The notes: generated from the letters alone by a model not told the origin. Positions 1 to 8,407 are shown, counted from the first letter of the stretch. The stretch is 64,000 nt of DNA from Merdimonas faecis (GCF_001754075.1 NZ_MIEH01000007.1:1-64000); one strand, 5' to 3'. Made by a program: numbers and translations.

Positions 1-43
1 AAAAGCGAACCACACAAAAAGGTCGTTCGTCATTCTCACCATA

Positions 44-135
44 GGATAAACACTCTGAAAAGCCGAAAAAACTACTAGTTTTTTCAGTTTTTCAGAGTAC
101 TTATCCACACGGCAGCTTGCTGCCGGTAAGTACTC
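44..135. repeat. Nested inverted repeats at the window start
   Basis: An 18-base arm (44-61) pairs with 89-106 (16 of 18 bases match). Inside it is a perfect 10-base inverted repeat, GAAAAAACTA at 65-74 against 76-85. The second arm can instead pair further right: GAGTACTTA at 95-103 matches TAAGTACTC at 127-135, enclosing a perfect hairpin CGGCAGC/GCTGCCG (110-116, 119-125). The arrangement gives two mutually exclusive stems sharing one strand. The left context lies outside the window, so it could be the end of a mobile element, a terminator cluster or a structured RNA. I cannot assign a function. Confidence 0.55.
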
Positions 136-271
136 CATGATTGAATGAATGCACAAAAAGAATCAAAAACAGTAATGTTATTTTCCATAATTCAGCCACC
201 TCTTTTGAACCTGTTCCCAAAGAGTTCGGACAAGTCGAGGGTTATATAAATAGTCATCCCACGTCAATACT

Positions 272-589
272 CTACAATCCCCGAATAATATTCAAATAAT
301 CCTGTCTCTGATCCACAACTGCATAGATAACCACTCTTTTTCTTTCTTCATTCACTTTGTAGAACACAAGGTTTTTTTCTAAAACTAACACTTTATATCC
401 TTGCCGTCTTAAAATTCCATATCTGGGGATGATTTCAATACCCGGATGATTACCCAAATGTAAAATACTTTCCTCTAATTCATCTAATTTCTGCAATGCA
501 GCTTCTGAACCGAAATTCTCGTTGATATAAAGGATAATTTTACGGATCTGCTCATCTGCTGTATCAGTACGAACAACTGCATATTTCAT
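272..589 (-). CDS. RelE/ParE-family toxin
   Basis: This 105-residue basic protein looks like a type II toxin of the RelE/ParE superfamily, whose members cleave translated mRNA or poison gyrase. The N-terminal helices (AALQKLDELEESILHL) are followed by the usual strands, with VLVLEKNLVFYKV near residues 67-80 and a C-terminal VVDQRQDYLNII segment typical of the fold. Its start lies one base after the stop of the antitoxin gene, so the two are translationally coupled. Which target it attacks cannot be read from the sequence; ParE-like and RelE-like remain equally possible. Confidence 0.8.
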   Translation of the reverse strand: MKYAVVRTDTADEQIRKIILYINENFGSEAALQKLDELEESILHLGNHPGIEIIPRYGILRRQGYKVLVLEKNLVFYKVNEERKRVVIYAVVDQRQDYLNIIRGL

Positions 590-590
590 G

Positions 591-869
591 TTATTTCTCC
601 TTCAACATCTGTCTCAGATCACGGAAAGTATTTTCAACAGGTTCTACCCTTCCGTTCTTCTCATCATCTTCAGCTTCTGCCAGAATTTCCAATAACTCTA
701 TTCTTGATTTCATCCTCTTGTATTCATCATAAGAAAGAGAAACAGTATCTCCTCTGCCATTCACCGTGATAATGACAGCCTCTTTATTTTCCCTGCACTG
801 CCTCGATATTTCACTGTAATGATTTCTCAAATCTGCTGATGGACGAATAGATTCTTGTAATGAAAACAT
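591..869 (-). CDS. Phd/YefM-family antitoxin
   Basis: This 92-residue acidic protein is the likely antitoxin partner of the downstream toxin. The N-terminal half has the Phd/YefM DNA-binding pattern (a helix, then VIITVNGRGDTVSLSYDEYKRM near residues 32-53), and the C-terminal half is highly charged, as expected for the toxin-binding tail. It starts at an ATG with a GGAGG site seven bases upstream. Being first in the operon fits autoregulation by antitoxin and complex. Family assignment is by pattern only. Confidence 0.82.
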   Translation of the reverse strand: MFSLQESIRPSADLRNHYSEISRQCRENKEAVIITVNGRGDTVSLSYDEYKRMKSRIELLEILAEAEDDEKNGRVEPVENTFRDLRQMLKEK

Positions 870-890
870 GATCGTACCTCCCGTCTTTTT

Positions 891-927
891 ATAGTCGTAT
901 TATATCATCTAATGACTATTGTTTCAA
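891..927 (-). promoter_or_regulatory. Promoter/operator of toxin-antitoxin pair
   Basis: Read on the minus strand, TTGAAA (922-927) and TATAAT (899-904) are 17 bases apart. A 6-base inverted repeat, ATAGTC at 891-896 and GACTAT at 914-919, brackets the -10 box, a plausible site for antitoxin autorepression. Confidence 0.6.
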
Positions 928-1220
928 CTATCCCTCTCACGAATTTACCACACCATTTTTTCAAAAAATGACGATTTTTGACGCTCTCAGACAAAAAGTA
1001 AGAACCCGCAAAAACCTTGCAAAATAAGGCTTTACGGGCTCTGACGCTACAGGACACCCCAAAAACGATCCAAGAGGTGAATGTTAATTCCTTTACTTTT
1101 CTTCTTCCTCTACCTTGCCAGGATCTCCGGTGCCCGAAAAGCCAGCACGACGATCCCTTCGACGAATCTTGCCCTGATGAATGCACATCTGCTGTAGCGC
1201 ACTTGTGATCCTGTAGTTGA
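928..1220. other. Gene-poor stretch with possible gene remnant
   Basis: No convincing gene. A short perfect hairpin (CATTTTTT/AAAAAATG) lies at about 953-970. On the minus strand, about 1092-1217, an open stretch of roughly 41 codons rich in Lys and Arg runs to a stop without its own start or ribosome binding site, so it may be the tail of a decayed gene. The hairpin at 1005-1038 is listed separately. Confidence 0.35.
1005..1038 (-). terminator. Possible terminator after LysR gene
   Basis: An imperfect stem pairs CCCGTAAAGCCTT with AAGGTTTTTGCGGG on the minus strand, followed by TTCTTACTTTTT. It lies about 180 bases beyond the LysR stop, so the assignment is weak. Confidence 0.35.
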
Positions 1221-2138
1221 CTATTCAATCTCCTGCATCCACACAGCAACCTCCTCTTTCAAAAGGCTGACATATCTTTGAATCTGCTGATCATGCTGAT
1301 TTTCTTCCTTCATCAGCAAAACCATACTCCTGTTTGCGTTAGGAATATTTTTTCCTATCAGATGATGACGTTCCAATTCTTTCTTCTGATAAGGGGTACA
1401 TATCACAAAGCTGTTTGAATTTTCCAATAGTTTAAACCTGGCTTCCCCTGGCTCCATTACGATATGTAGTTTTACTTCTTTTAATAATTTTTCCACCTCT
1501 GGCGGGGCATAATTATTTGACAATCCTTCATTCGAAATACAAGGATAGTCCACATAATCTTCCAAATCTACTGTCTCTTTACTGGCAAGGGGATGCTTTT
1601 CTGGAAGTACCACATGTAAAGTAGTATAGCCCAGCACCTCCGAACATAACCCCTCCTTCTGGAATTCCTTCTCAAACTGGCCGTATAACTCTTGTCTACA
1701 TGTAATCACAGACACATCCGCCAAGTCTTGATCTAGAAGATCAATCCCCTCCTTGACAGTACCGATTCTGCGAAGTTTACAATTTAAAGAATGAGCCGTA
1801 TCGATATAGTTTGTACAGAATTTTGTAAACGCTCTTTCCGAAAAGGGATACGCATAGGTCGCCACGGAAAGCCGAATTCTGGTATCTTCCTCACTAAGCA
1901 TATATATTTTCTTTATATTCCGTTCGATCGCAAGGGCGTATCTTAGAAATGCTTCTCCCTGCTTGGTCACTCGCATTCCATTATAGGTTCGTTCAAATAT
2001 CTGATAACCAACCTCCTGTTCCAGCAGTCCCAGAGAACTGCTGGCGTTTGGCTGAGCCATAAACAAGTTTGAAGCGGCCTTTGAAATAGAGCCACATCTG
2101 CCGATTTCCAGAGCCAGCAATATCTGTTCTGTTTTCAT
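1221..2138 (-). CDS. LysR-family transcriptional regulator
   Basis: A 305-residue LysR-type regulator. Residues 1-60 hold the winged helix-turn-helix (GSISKAASNLFMAQPNASSS, with Asn-Ala where most members have a Ser pair), and about 90-300 form the periplasmic-binding-like effector domain. I chose the ATG at 2138 rather than the longer open frame because GGGAG lies just upstream and the HTH begins immediately. It sits downstream of the YjiG/YjiH/amidohydrolase genes, on the same strand, behind its own promoter. The E. coli iadA-yjiG-yjiH locus also has an adjacent LysR gene, so control of these neighbours is likely. Its effector is unknown. Confidence 0.88.
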   Translation of the reverse strand: MKTEQILLALEIGRCGSISKAASNLFMAQPNASSSLGLLEQEVGYQIFERTYNGMRVTKQGEAFLRYALAIERNIKKIYMLSEEDTRIRLSVATYAYPFSERAFTKFCTNYIDTAHSLNCKLRRIGTVKEGIDLLDQDLADVSVITCRQELYGQFEKEFQKEGLCSEVLGYTTLHVVLPEKHPLASKETVDLEDYVDYPCISNEGLSNNYAPPEVEKLLKEVKLHIVMEPGEARFKLLENSNSFVICTPYQKKELERHHLIGKNIPNANRSMVLLMKEENQHDQQIQRYVSLLKEEVAVWMQEIE

Positions 2139-2174
2139 ATTTACACTCCCTCTTCTTTTACTCCTGATATTTTC

Positions 2175-2203
2175 AGTATAGCATTGGATTCTTGTTTCAT
2201 CAA
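2175..2203 (-). promoter_or_regulatory. Promoter of LysR gene
   Basis: On the minus strand TTGATG (2198-2203) and TATACT (2175-2180) are separated by 17 bases, 37 bases before the ATG. It lies after the operon terminator, so the regulator can be made independently. Confidence 0.6.
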
Positions 2204-2211
2204 TGATTCTT

Positions 2212-2247
2212 AAAAGGGGCGGAACTCCTCTGGTTCCCGCCCCTTTT
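2212..2247 (-). terminator. Terminator of the YjiG/YjiH/amidohydrolase operon
   Basis: A GC-rich stem (AAAAGGGGCGG against CCGCCCCTTTT) with one bulge ends in TTTT on the minus strand, immediately after the YjiG-like stop. Confidence 0.75.
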
Positions 2248-2265
2248 CCCATAAAGATACTGATT

Positions 2266-2742
2266 TTAGAACAAAGATACGATGATTTTCATTACAATCA
2301 TTGACAACAAAGAATTGAGAACATTAATCCCGATTAAAAAACCATAATACTTGTTCTTAACCGTCGCTGTTCCAAGACAGCGCCCCATGTATTGAAGAGA
2401 AGCGCCCATCAACAGAATTCCCGGAATCAGGATGGTAATATGGTCATTTCCCAGCGCCCCTGATGCATACAGGCTGGCCGCAGCTCCAACGCCGCCGCCG
2501 ACTGACAGGAATCCCGCAATAAGAACGGTGGCAGCGATCCCGGGAAGTCCAAAGATCCCCATAATCGGCTGACAGACTTTCCCCAGAATATCAGAAAGCC
2601 CTGTCAGGTTCAGAATCTGGATCAGAACAAATGCAAACAATACGTTTGGCACCATTGAATTGATAGATATCTTATAACCATTTCTTGCCCCTTCCACAAA
2701 GGCATCTACAATCGTCTTTTTTTCTTTAACTTTTTCTTCCAT
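2266..2742 (-). CDS. YjiG-like nucleoside-recognition membrane protein
   Basis: A 158-residue integral membrane protein of the nucleoside-recognition (Gate domain) family, similar in size and pattern to E. coli YjiG and to SpmB. Hydrophobic segments lie near residues 33-48, 63-85, 100-115 and 135-157, with the Gly-rich GFLSVGGGVGAAASLYASGA stretch near 77. It overlaps the upstream gene by one base (TAATG), as expected for a pair forming one transporter-like complex. Substrate is not known; the linked amidohydrolase suggests a peptide-like or amide product. YjiG/YjiH naming is by analogy of sequence and gene order. Confidence 0.75.
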   Translation of the reverse strand: MEEKVKEKKTIVDAFVEGARNGYKISINSMVPNVLFAFVLIQILNLTGLSDILGKVCQPIMGIFGLPGIAATVLIAGFLSVGGGVGAAASLYASGALGNDHITILIPGILLMGASLQYMGRCLGTATVKNKYYGFLIGINVLNSLLSMIVMKIIVSLF

Positions 2743-3410
2743 CAGATCTCCCCCTTACACACTTTGTTCAGATAGATCCTTGTCATATTCGCACCAAATA
2801 TCTTAAACACAAACACAACGACCAAAGGTATGATGATCGGTACTGATAAAAACGGGAACAAGGCCGCACAGGAGGACAGATAGTTTGTCAACGTGGCGCC
2901 TGCAGAGAACTGGAAACAGGCGAAAATGGTCTTCTGCTTTTCATCAATCATTCCTTCCTGTGCCAGTTCAGCTGTCATAGAAGCTCCTGCATCTGTAGAC
3001 TGAAGACTGGCAATCAAAGTCAGTCCGCAAATTCCTGGAATCCCCATCAGCGGCATCAAAAGAGGCGTCAGCAACTTTTGAGCAGCCCGAAGGCCATCCA
3101 GATATTCCACTACCTTCACCACTCCAAGGGCAAGCATGACTGCAGGTACGAGAGTCAGGGCAAAAAGCCAGGCATCTCTCGCGCCGCTTCCGCCTGTTCC
3201 TCTGAAATCAGACGCAAGGGTTCCTGCATCTTCCGTAATCTCTCCAAGAGAGCCAAATGAGCCAGAAATATTGGTAAAATCCAGTGCCTTAATCGGTCCC
3301 TCAGCAGAGGAAAAGACTCCTGAGAAAAATAGGATTGTAAGAATCAATACAATATAACCATACCAACGGACGGTCACTTGTTCGCTATATTTTTTCCCTT
3401 CATTCTCCAT
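2742..3410 (-). CDS. YjiH-like nucleoside-recognition membrane protein
   Basis: A 222-residue membrane protein, the probable partner of the YjiG-like protein. It has an N-terminal transmembrane helix (about 14-34), a soluble loop of about 50 residues, then hydrophobic segments at about 82-105, 110-130, 163-180 and 185-210. The middle carries a Gate-domain Gly/Ser pattern (IASLQSTDAGASMTAELA near 135). The gene starts about 50 bases after the amidohydrolase stop and ends overlapping yjiG, so the three form one operon. Function as importer or exporter is unresolved. Confidence 0.72.
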   Translation of the reverse strand: MENEGKKYSEQVTVRWYGYIVLILTILFFSGVFSSAEGPIKALDFTNISGSFGSLGEITEDAGTLASDFRGTGGSGARDAWLFALTLVPAVMLALGVVKVVEYLDGLRAAQKLLTPLLMPLMGIPGICGLTLIASLQSTDAGASMTAELAQEGMIDEKQKTIFACFQFSAGATLTNYLSSCAALFPFLSVPIIIPLVVVFVFKIFGANMTRIYLNKVCKGEI

Positions 3411-3461
3411 ATGTAATTTCCTTTCTTTATACCTAAACTGAAAATTCCCTGTCCTGATTTT

Positions 3462-4724
3462 TTACTCTACTTTAATGGTGGGATAAACAGTTCCTTCCTT
3501 CATGACAAAAGCGCAGTCCAATAATGCTTTTGGATCTGTCAAAAGATCCCGCTTCCATGCAGAGATATCCGCTGCTTTTCCTGGTTCTATGCTTCCGATC
3601 AGATCTTCCAATCCCAGGATTCCGGCATTAACGCTGGTAGCTGCTTTCAGCGCTCGGAATGGATTAATGCCTGAATTCAGCCAGGATTCATATTCATAGC
3701 CGTTCTCATAGGCATTATGCACCGCCACAAAATCTGTACCATACCCTAGACGGATCTTACTGTTGATGATCGTCTCGCGGCCGGCTTTCAGCCTTTCCGA
3801 ATACTGGCGTAATTTCTTCTGAAACTGCGGTGTTTTCTTTTTCAGAGATTCTTCATTTAAGTTGATGATGTCATCATATGGGCAGAAGGTTGGTACCAGA
3901 TAAATATCTCGTTCTTCCATTACTCTTGCCGTATCTTCTGTAATTAAAGATCCATGTTCCATCCCGTCGATACCCATTAAGGCTACTTTTTTCATTTGTT
4001 CAGAATTATAAATATGCGCAGTCACCGTCCTGCCCAGAGCGTGAGCTGTATCAATGATAACCTTGATCTCCTCATCACTTAACTGCTGATCATCGGGGGT
4101 ATCATTTGGGGTACTAAAGCCGCCATTGATCATGATCTTAATAAAGTCTGCTCCCATCTTAATCTCATTCCGGACCGCATGGCGGAAAAAATCCACTCCC
4201 GTCCCAATGGTAGGTGTCATCTTAGCAAAGGCTTCCGCAAGATCCGGATTCGTCCGAAGATATTGAGAATGATCCCCATGGCTTCCCACATCTGCCATAT
4301 AATGAGGCGTTACTACCATCCTGGCTCCCGGAAAAAGTCCAAGGTCAATCATCTCGCGGGCCGCAAGACTTCCTCTGGCTTCATAAGTTGAATTCCCAAT
4401 GGAACGAATTGTTGTAAAACCACGATATAAACATTCTCTTGCATTATATAGATGGCACATGCTCTTCCATGCGGCTCCCCGGTAAACAATATCGTGGTTT
4501 CGGGTAGGCCAGTCGATATATTGACTATGCACATGGGCATCGATCATGCCTGGAGTAACTGTACAGTCCGTCAGGTCAATCACTTCCGCTCCTTCTGGGC
4601 AGGTAAGATCTTTTCCTACAGCAGCAATCCGATTTCCTTCTACCAAAATCTCCATATCTGGCTGCAAAGCCTCCTGGATACCATCAAACAGTTTCCCACA
4701 CTTGATCAGTTTGCTATCACTCAT
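3462..4724 (-). CDS. Metal-dependent amidohydrolase (prolidase/IadA-like context)
   Basis: A 420-residue amidohydrolase of the COG1228 type. Metal ligands can be picked out: HVH after GMIDA (about residue 65), the likely carboxylated Lys in DFIKIMINGG (about 180), His in TAHIY and MEHGS, and Asp in YGTDF near 320. Relatives hydrolyse Xaa-Pro or Xaa-Lys/Arg dipeptides and related amides; E. coli IadA, an isoaspartyl dipeptidase, sits next to yjiG/yjiH. I chose the ATG at 4724 because AAGGAGGT lies six bases upstream. It is first in an operon with two membrane proteins. Actual substrate is not determinable here. Confidence 0.82.
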   Translation of the reverse strand: MSDSKLIKCGKLFDGIQEALQPDMEILVEGNRIAAVGKDLTCPEGAEVIDLTDCTVTPGMIDAHVHSQYIDWPTRNHDIVYRGAAWKSMCHLYNARECLYRGFTTIRSIGNSTYEARGSLAAREMIDLGLFPGARMVVTPHYMADVGSHGDHSQYLRTNPDLAEAFAKMTPTIGTGVDFFRHAVRNEIKMGADFIKIMINGGFSTPNDTPDDQQLSDEEIKVIIDTAHALGRTVTAHIYNSEQMKKVALMGIDGMEHGSLITEDTARVMEERDIYLVPTFCPYDDIINLNEESLKKKTPQFQKKLRQYSERLKAGRETIINSKIRLGYGTDFVAVHNAYENGYEYESWLNSGINPFRALKAATSVNAGILGLEDLIGSIEPGKAADISAWKRDLLTDPKALLDCAFVMKEGTVYPTIKVE

Positions 4725-4752
4725 TCTAATACCTCCTTTTCGCAACTAAATT

Positions 4753-4847
4753 GTCTAAACATACCTTTTATCCATGGAAATAGTCTAAATTACTCGAATA
4801 ATTTTATATTATGTCTAAATTATATGTTGTTTTTTTATAATTGTGAA
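4753..4847 (-). promoter_or_regulatory. Amidohydrolase promoter with three GTCTAAA boxes
   Basis: On the minus strand TTCACA (4842-4847) and TATAAT (4819-4824) are 17 bases apart. The plus strand shows GTCTAAA at 4753, 4783 and 4813, spaced exactly 30 bases. One copy touches the -10 box and two lie in the leader, an arrangement suited to a protein binding one face of the helix. The adjacent LysR protein is the obvious candidate. Confidence 0.55.
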
Positions 4848-5036
4848 ATATTTATTAAATATAGCTATATATGAAATCTATATATAAACAATGTTATGTT
4901 CACGTTACCAGGTACTTACGATTTCATTACTTCTACAGTCTCAGTATCAGGCAATCTCGTATGTAATTTATTCTTCTTTTATAGCATTTGTACACCATTT
5001 TTATAACATTTTTTACACTCTCATGCAAAAATAAAA
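4848..5036. other. AT-rich intergenic stretch
   Basis: No gene. The region is AT-rich with TATATA runs near 4863-4890. It lies between the amidohydrolase promoter and the end of the IS1182-type element and probably represents the original upstream region before insertion. Confidence 0.4.
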
Positions 5037-5070
5037 AGGGGCTATCGGGTAATACCGAATTTTAACCCCT
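5037..5070 (-). terminator. Terminator at the end of the IS1182-type element
   Basis: Minus-strand stem AGGGG...CCCCT encloses a second short stem (TCGGTA/TACCCGA) and is followed by TTTTTATTTTT. It lies about 30 bases beyond the transposase stop. Confidence 0.6.
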
Positions 5071-5101
5071 AACACGCAGGAAAGAGACAATCCCAGAGAA
5101 T

Positions 5102-6883
5102 TCAGACTTTTTTAGGATCTGAATTCTCTGTCGGATTGTCTCTTCCTTTTTCTCCCTCGTATTTCTCGATTTCATGATGCAAGAATCGGTGGTATTTTAG
5201 GATGTTCCGGCCTATTGCATACAACATGAATTCTTTATACACTTTTTCCGCTGAACGGTAATTGAAACGACGGAAGTTTTCGTTCTCTTTGATATCTCCA
5301 AAGTGCCCTTCTGTCTGGATCGATCGTGTCTGGCGTTTCAGGATCCCTTCTTCGCTCTGGATATTCGCATTGGATTCCTCCCGCAGCGTTTCCCACCGTT
5401 CGTTGATCTTCATGACTTTATTCCGATCGGAATCCTTTTCCGCATTGTATCTGTAAAGACATCTGGATTTATGCTCACAACCACTGCAGTCCGCACACCC
5501 ATAGACCTCCACCGTCTGTGTATAGCCATCCTGTTCTTTGCTTTCCGTCCGGATATGATGTAGTTCCCTTCCGTCATGGCAGATGTAATAATGCTCATCT
5601 TCAAAGACAGCGTATGTCATGTTTGAATACTTCCCGATGTCCTCTTTGTATGCTCGTGTCTTCCGTTTCTCATGGTCTTGGAGTTTGATGAAGCTTTTGA
5701 TCTCATTCTCTTTCAGATACAGCAGGTTCTTCTCACTGCAGTAGCCGCTGTCAGCAGTCACCGCCTCCAGCGTATCCCCAAACGCATTCCGGTGCTTTTC
5801 CAAAACAGGGATCAGCGTATTATAGTCTGTCCGGTCATTGCTCACATATCCGTGGATAATGAAGTAGTTCTCTACTGCGATCTGGACATTGTATGCCGGT
5901 TTTAGCTGCCCGTTCATCATATGATCTTCTTTCATCCGCATGAATGTTGCTTCCAGGTCTGTTTTGGAATAGCTGTTGCGGTCGTTTCCCATGATCTCAA
6001 AACATTCCTTATATTCCATCAGGCGGATCCCGCATTCTTCCAGTTCCTCGTAGAGCCTCTGGATTTCGGGTTTATGCTTTCCTTTCCCGTAAACGAATCC
6101 GATCCCTTCTCCTTCCGCAATCTGTATCAGGTTCTTCTGCAGCTTCAGGATCTCAAGCGGGGAACAATGGTCAATCTCAATGATCGTGTTATTGGGGAGT
6201 TTCTTATGCTTTGTCAGCTTTCGTTTCCTGTTTTCTTCAATGACCTTCCGGACTTTAGCCATTCCTTCGATCACAAACATCCGGGCATCCCCAATGTCGT
6301 ATTTGGGACCGTACCCGTTCTTGAGCAGAAACGTATTATACTTTGCATAAAGGGCATCTATGGTGTCCAGCAGGCTGGCAAGATGATAGTTGAGGCTGCC
6401 CCGCCAGACGAACGTATATCTGTTTGCGTTTGCTTCGATCTTTGTCCCATCGATGTAGAGCTCTTTCAGCGTGATAAGGCCTTCCTTTTCCAGGCGGCGC
6501 ATAAACTGGTAATTCAGTTCATCCAGAACTTCTCCCGTCAGCTTTTTCCCTTTAAAATCGTAAAAAACATCCCGCTGAGGCTTCTGTCCTTTGGTCAGCC
6601 AGATAAAGGCAAGATCTCTCTGGCATAAGTCTACAATACGGTCAACAGCCCTGACCCCGCGCATGTTTGCGTAGGTAACAACAGCATACAGCATGATTGG
6701 GTTAAACCCGGTTCTTCCCTTATCTGAATAACAGGCCAGCAGGCCTGAAAAATCTAATTCCTCCATCACGTTTTTCAGGGTATAGACTGGATCATCATCG
6801 GGTAAACTCAATTCGAAGAAACTGAAGTTAATTTTTTGTTGCCCAAAATCAAAAAAGTCGTTATAATAATCTTGTTTTAGCAT
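5102..6883 (-). CDS. IS1182-family DDE transposase
   Basis: A 593-residue transposase, full length for the family. The N-terminal region (about 1-90) carries the FNPIMLYAVVTYANMRG DNA-binding pattern. The DDE catalytic core is spread over YIDGTKIEANANRY (about 145), VTADSGYCSEKN (about 375) and GHFGDIKENENFRRF near 550. A cysteine-rich GCADCSGCEHKSRC motif near residue 460 resembles the zinc-binding insert common in this family. The start ATG at 6883 gives the expected N-terminus. The frame is open throughout, so it may be functional, although an IS4 copy now separates it from its outer end. Confidence 0.93.
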   Translation of the reverse strand: MLKQDYYNDFFDFGQQKINFSFFELSLPDDDPVYTLKNVMEELDFSGLLACYSDKGRTGFNPIMLYAVVTYANMRGVRAVDRIVDLCQRDLAFIWLTKGQKPQRDVFYDFKGKKLTGEVLDELNYQFMRRLEKEGLITLKELYIDGTKIEANANRYTFVWRGSLNYHLASLLDTIDALYAKYNTFLLKNGYGPKYDIGDARMFVIEGMAKVRKVIEENRKRKLTKHKKLPNNTIIEIDHCSPLEILKLQKNLIQIAEGEGIGFVYGKGKHKPEIQRLYEELEECGIRLMEYKECFEIMGNDRNSYSKTDLEATFMRMKEDHMMNGQLKPAYNVQIAVENYFIIHGYVSNDRTDYNTLIPVLEKHRNAFGDTLEAVTADSGYCSEKNLLYLKENEIKSFIKLQDHEKRKTRAYKEDIGKYSNMTYAVFEDEHYYICHDGRELHHIRTESKEQDGYTQTVEVYGCADCSGCEHKSRCLYRYNAEKDSDRNKVMKINERWETLREESNANIQSEEGILKRQTRSIQTEGHFGDIKENENFRRFNYRSAEKVYKEFMLYAIGRNILKYHRFLHHEIEKYEGEKGRDNPTENSDPKKV

Positions 6884-6916
6884 AGTTCCATTATAACATG
6901 GAACGGAGAGAAGGAT

Positions 6917-6926
6917 GGTTGTCGTT
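6917..6926. repeat. Left target duplication of IS4 element
   Basis: GGTTGTCGTT directly abuts the left inverted repeat and recurs at 8538-8547 after the right inverted repeat. A 10-bp duplication is within the usual range for IS4 relatives. Confidence 0.92.
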
Positions 6927-6971
6927 CAATGTCATTAAGATAAGGATAATCATCTCAGAGTGAAAAGAGTG

Positions 6972-7001
6972 GAATATGTAGAAATGCATATTCTGCTTTT
7001 T
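6972..7001 (+). terminator. Inward-facing terminator, left end of IS4
   Basis: GAATATG (6972-6978) pairs with CATATTC (6987-6993) and is followed by TGCTTTTTTAT. It lies upstream of the transposase and should stop transcription entering from the left. Confidence 0.6.
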
Positions 7002-7079
7002 TATATTAAAAATCAAAAAACACTTGACAAATACAGTAAAATTTGCGGCGAAGCCCCTTGATTAAAGGAGGCAACGCAA

Positions 7080-8381
7080 ATGAAGCTAACTGCAGATGAT
7101 CTGAAAAAATGTTTAAATGAGTGTATTTCAGAAATTGTATTTCACCATAACGAATTTTCTTTAGTTCCAAAAGCTTTTTCCAGAACACGAAAATGGCCAT
7201 TAGACAAACTAATTCATTTTATTCTTTCTTTCGGAAGCCAGTCGTTAGGAACGGAAATACTTGAATATTTTCAATTTCAAGACGGCTTTCCTTCAGTATC
7301 TTCTTTTGTTCAACAACGAAAGAAGCTGTCCTTTCAAGCTATGGAGAATCTCTTTAAATTATTTTATAACCGAACAGAATCTGATCCGGTTTTGTTTAAA
7401 GGTTATCGAATTGCTGCAATAGATGGCAGCGAACTTTCTTTGCCGTATAACCCAAATGAAGAAAACGTAATCGGAGAGAATCATCATTCCACCTTGTATC
7501 TAAACAGTCTGTATGACGTATGTGGTAAAATTTTTATGGACAGCGTCATTCAACATGGAAAAGAAAGGAACGAAACAGATGCAGCATGCATTATGGTTGA
7601 CAGAATTTCTGAAAAATATCCGGTCATTATCATGGCTGACCGGGGATACGAGAATTATAATCTGTTTGCCCATATAGAGGAAAGACTTTTTGATTATGTA
7701 ATTAGAATCAGAGATCTGGGAGCAATCAGAACTATGGCATCTGGATTTGATTTCCCATCAGATGGTCCGTTTGATCTGATGCGAGATGTAGTAATAACGA
7801 GACATTCAACTGGTCCATGCATAGTGAATCGTATTAAATACAAATATTTCAGCAAAACCGCTCGATTTGATTATATAAAAGATAGTAAATCGAATGATTA
7901 TGAACTGACCATCCGATTTGTACGGTTTCAATTGGAAAACGGTAGTTATGAACTGATTGCTACGAGTCTTTCAGAAGATGAATTTTCAGCCGAGGAATTA
8001 AAAAAGCTTTACCAATTGCGCTGGAATATAGAAGTAGGGTTTAGAGAAGCAAAATATATTTTAGGTATGGAAGCTTTCCATTCAAAGCAAGAGAATTCTA
8101 TTTGTCAGGAAATTTATTCAAGAATTATTATGTATAATTTTAGTATGTTGATCACTCTGGGAACAAAAATTCCCGAAAAGGAGCGAAAACATCAGCACCA
8201 GATTAATTTTTCAAGGGCAGTCCGAATCTGTATTGCGTTTTTCAAGCAAACAGAAAACGGACCACCAATTGATGTCGAAGCCACCATAGTAAAGTTCTTA
8301 TTACCCATAAGATCCAACCGCTCCCGACCAAGAGATACTGTTAGTGCATGTGTGGTTTCGTTCAATTATAGATTAGCATGA
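7080..8381 (+). CDS. IS4-family DDE transposase
   Basis: A 433-residue transposase with the IS4 signature. AIDGSEL (about residue 115) supplies the first Asp, MADRGYENYN (about 185) the second, and YQLRWNIEVGFREAKYILG (about 320-338) the YREK motif with the catalytic Glu. The N-terminal 100 residues contain a helical DNA-binding region (WPLDKLIHFILSFG). An AAAGGAGG site precedes the ATG. The gene fills its element, and the frame is intact. Confidence 0.95.
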   Translation: MKLTADDLKKCLNECISEIVFHHNEFSLVPKAFSRTRKWPLDKLIHFILSFGSQSLGTEILEYFQFQDGFPSVSSFVQQRKKLSFQAMENLFKLFYNRTESDPVLFKGYRIAAIDGSELSLPYNPNEENVIGENHHSTLYLNSLYDVCGKIFMDSVIQHGKERNETDAACIMVDRISEKYPVIIMADRGYENYNLFAHIEERLFDYVIRIRDLGAIRTMASGFDFPSDGPFDLMRDVVITRHSTGPCIVNRIKYKYFSKTARFDYIKDSKSNDYELTIRFVRFQLENGSYELIATSLSEDEFSAEELKKLYQLRWNIEVGFREAKYILGMEAFHSKQENSICQEIYSRIIMYNFSMLITLGTKIPEKERKHQHQINFSRAVRICIAFFKQTENGPPIDVEATIVKFLLPIRSNRSRPRDTVSACVVSFNYRLA

Positions 8382-8407
8382 TTCTAATAAAAATCAATCT
8401 ATTTTTA

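Noticed and set aside
905-1249. Open frame of 114 codons on the minus strand
   Set aside because: No ribosome binding site, odd composition rich in Cys, Ser and Arg, and overlap with the LysR end; more likely chance or debris.
5921-6628. 235-codon frame antisense to the IS1182 transposase
   Set aside because: It mirrors a strongly conserved transposase, lacks a start signal, and has a Phe-rich composition typical of a shadow frame.
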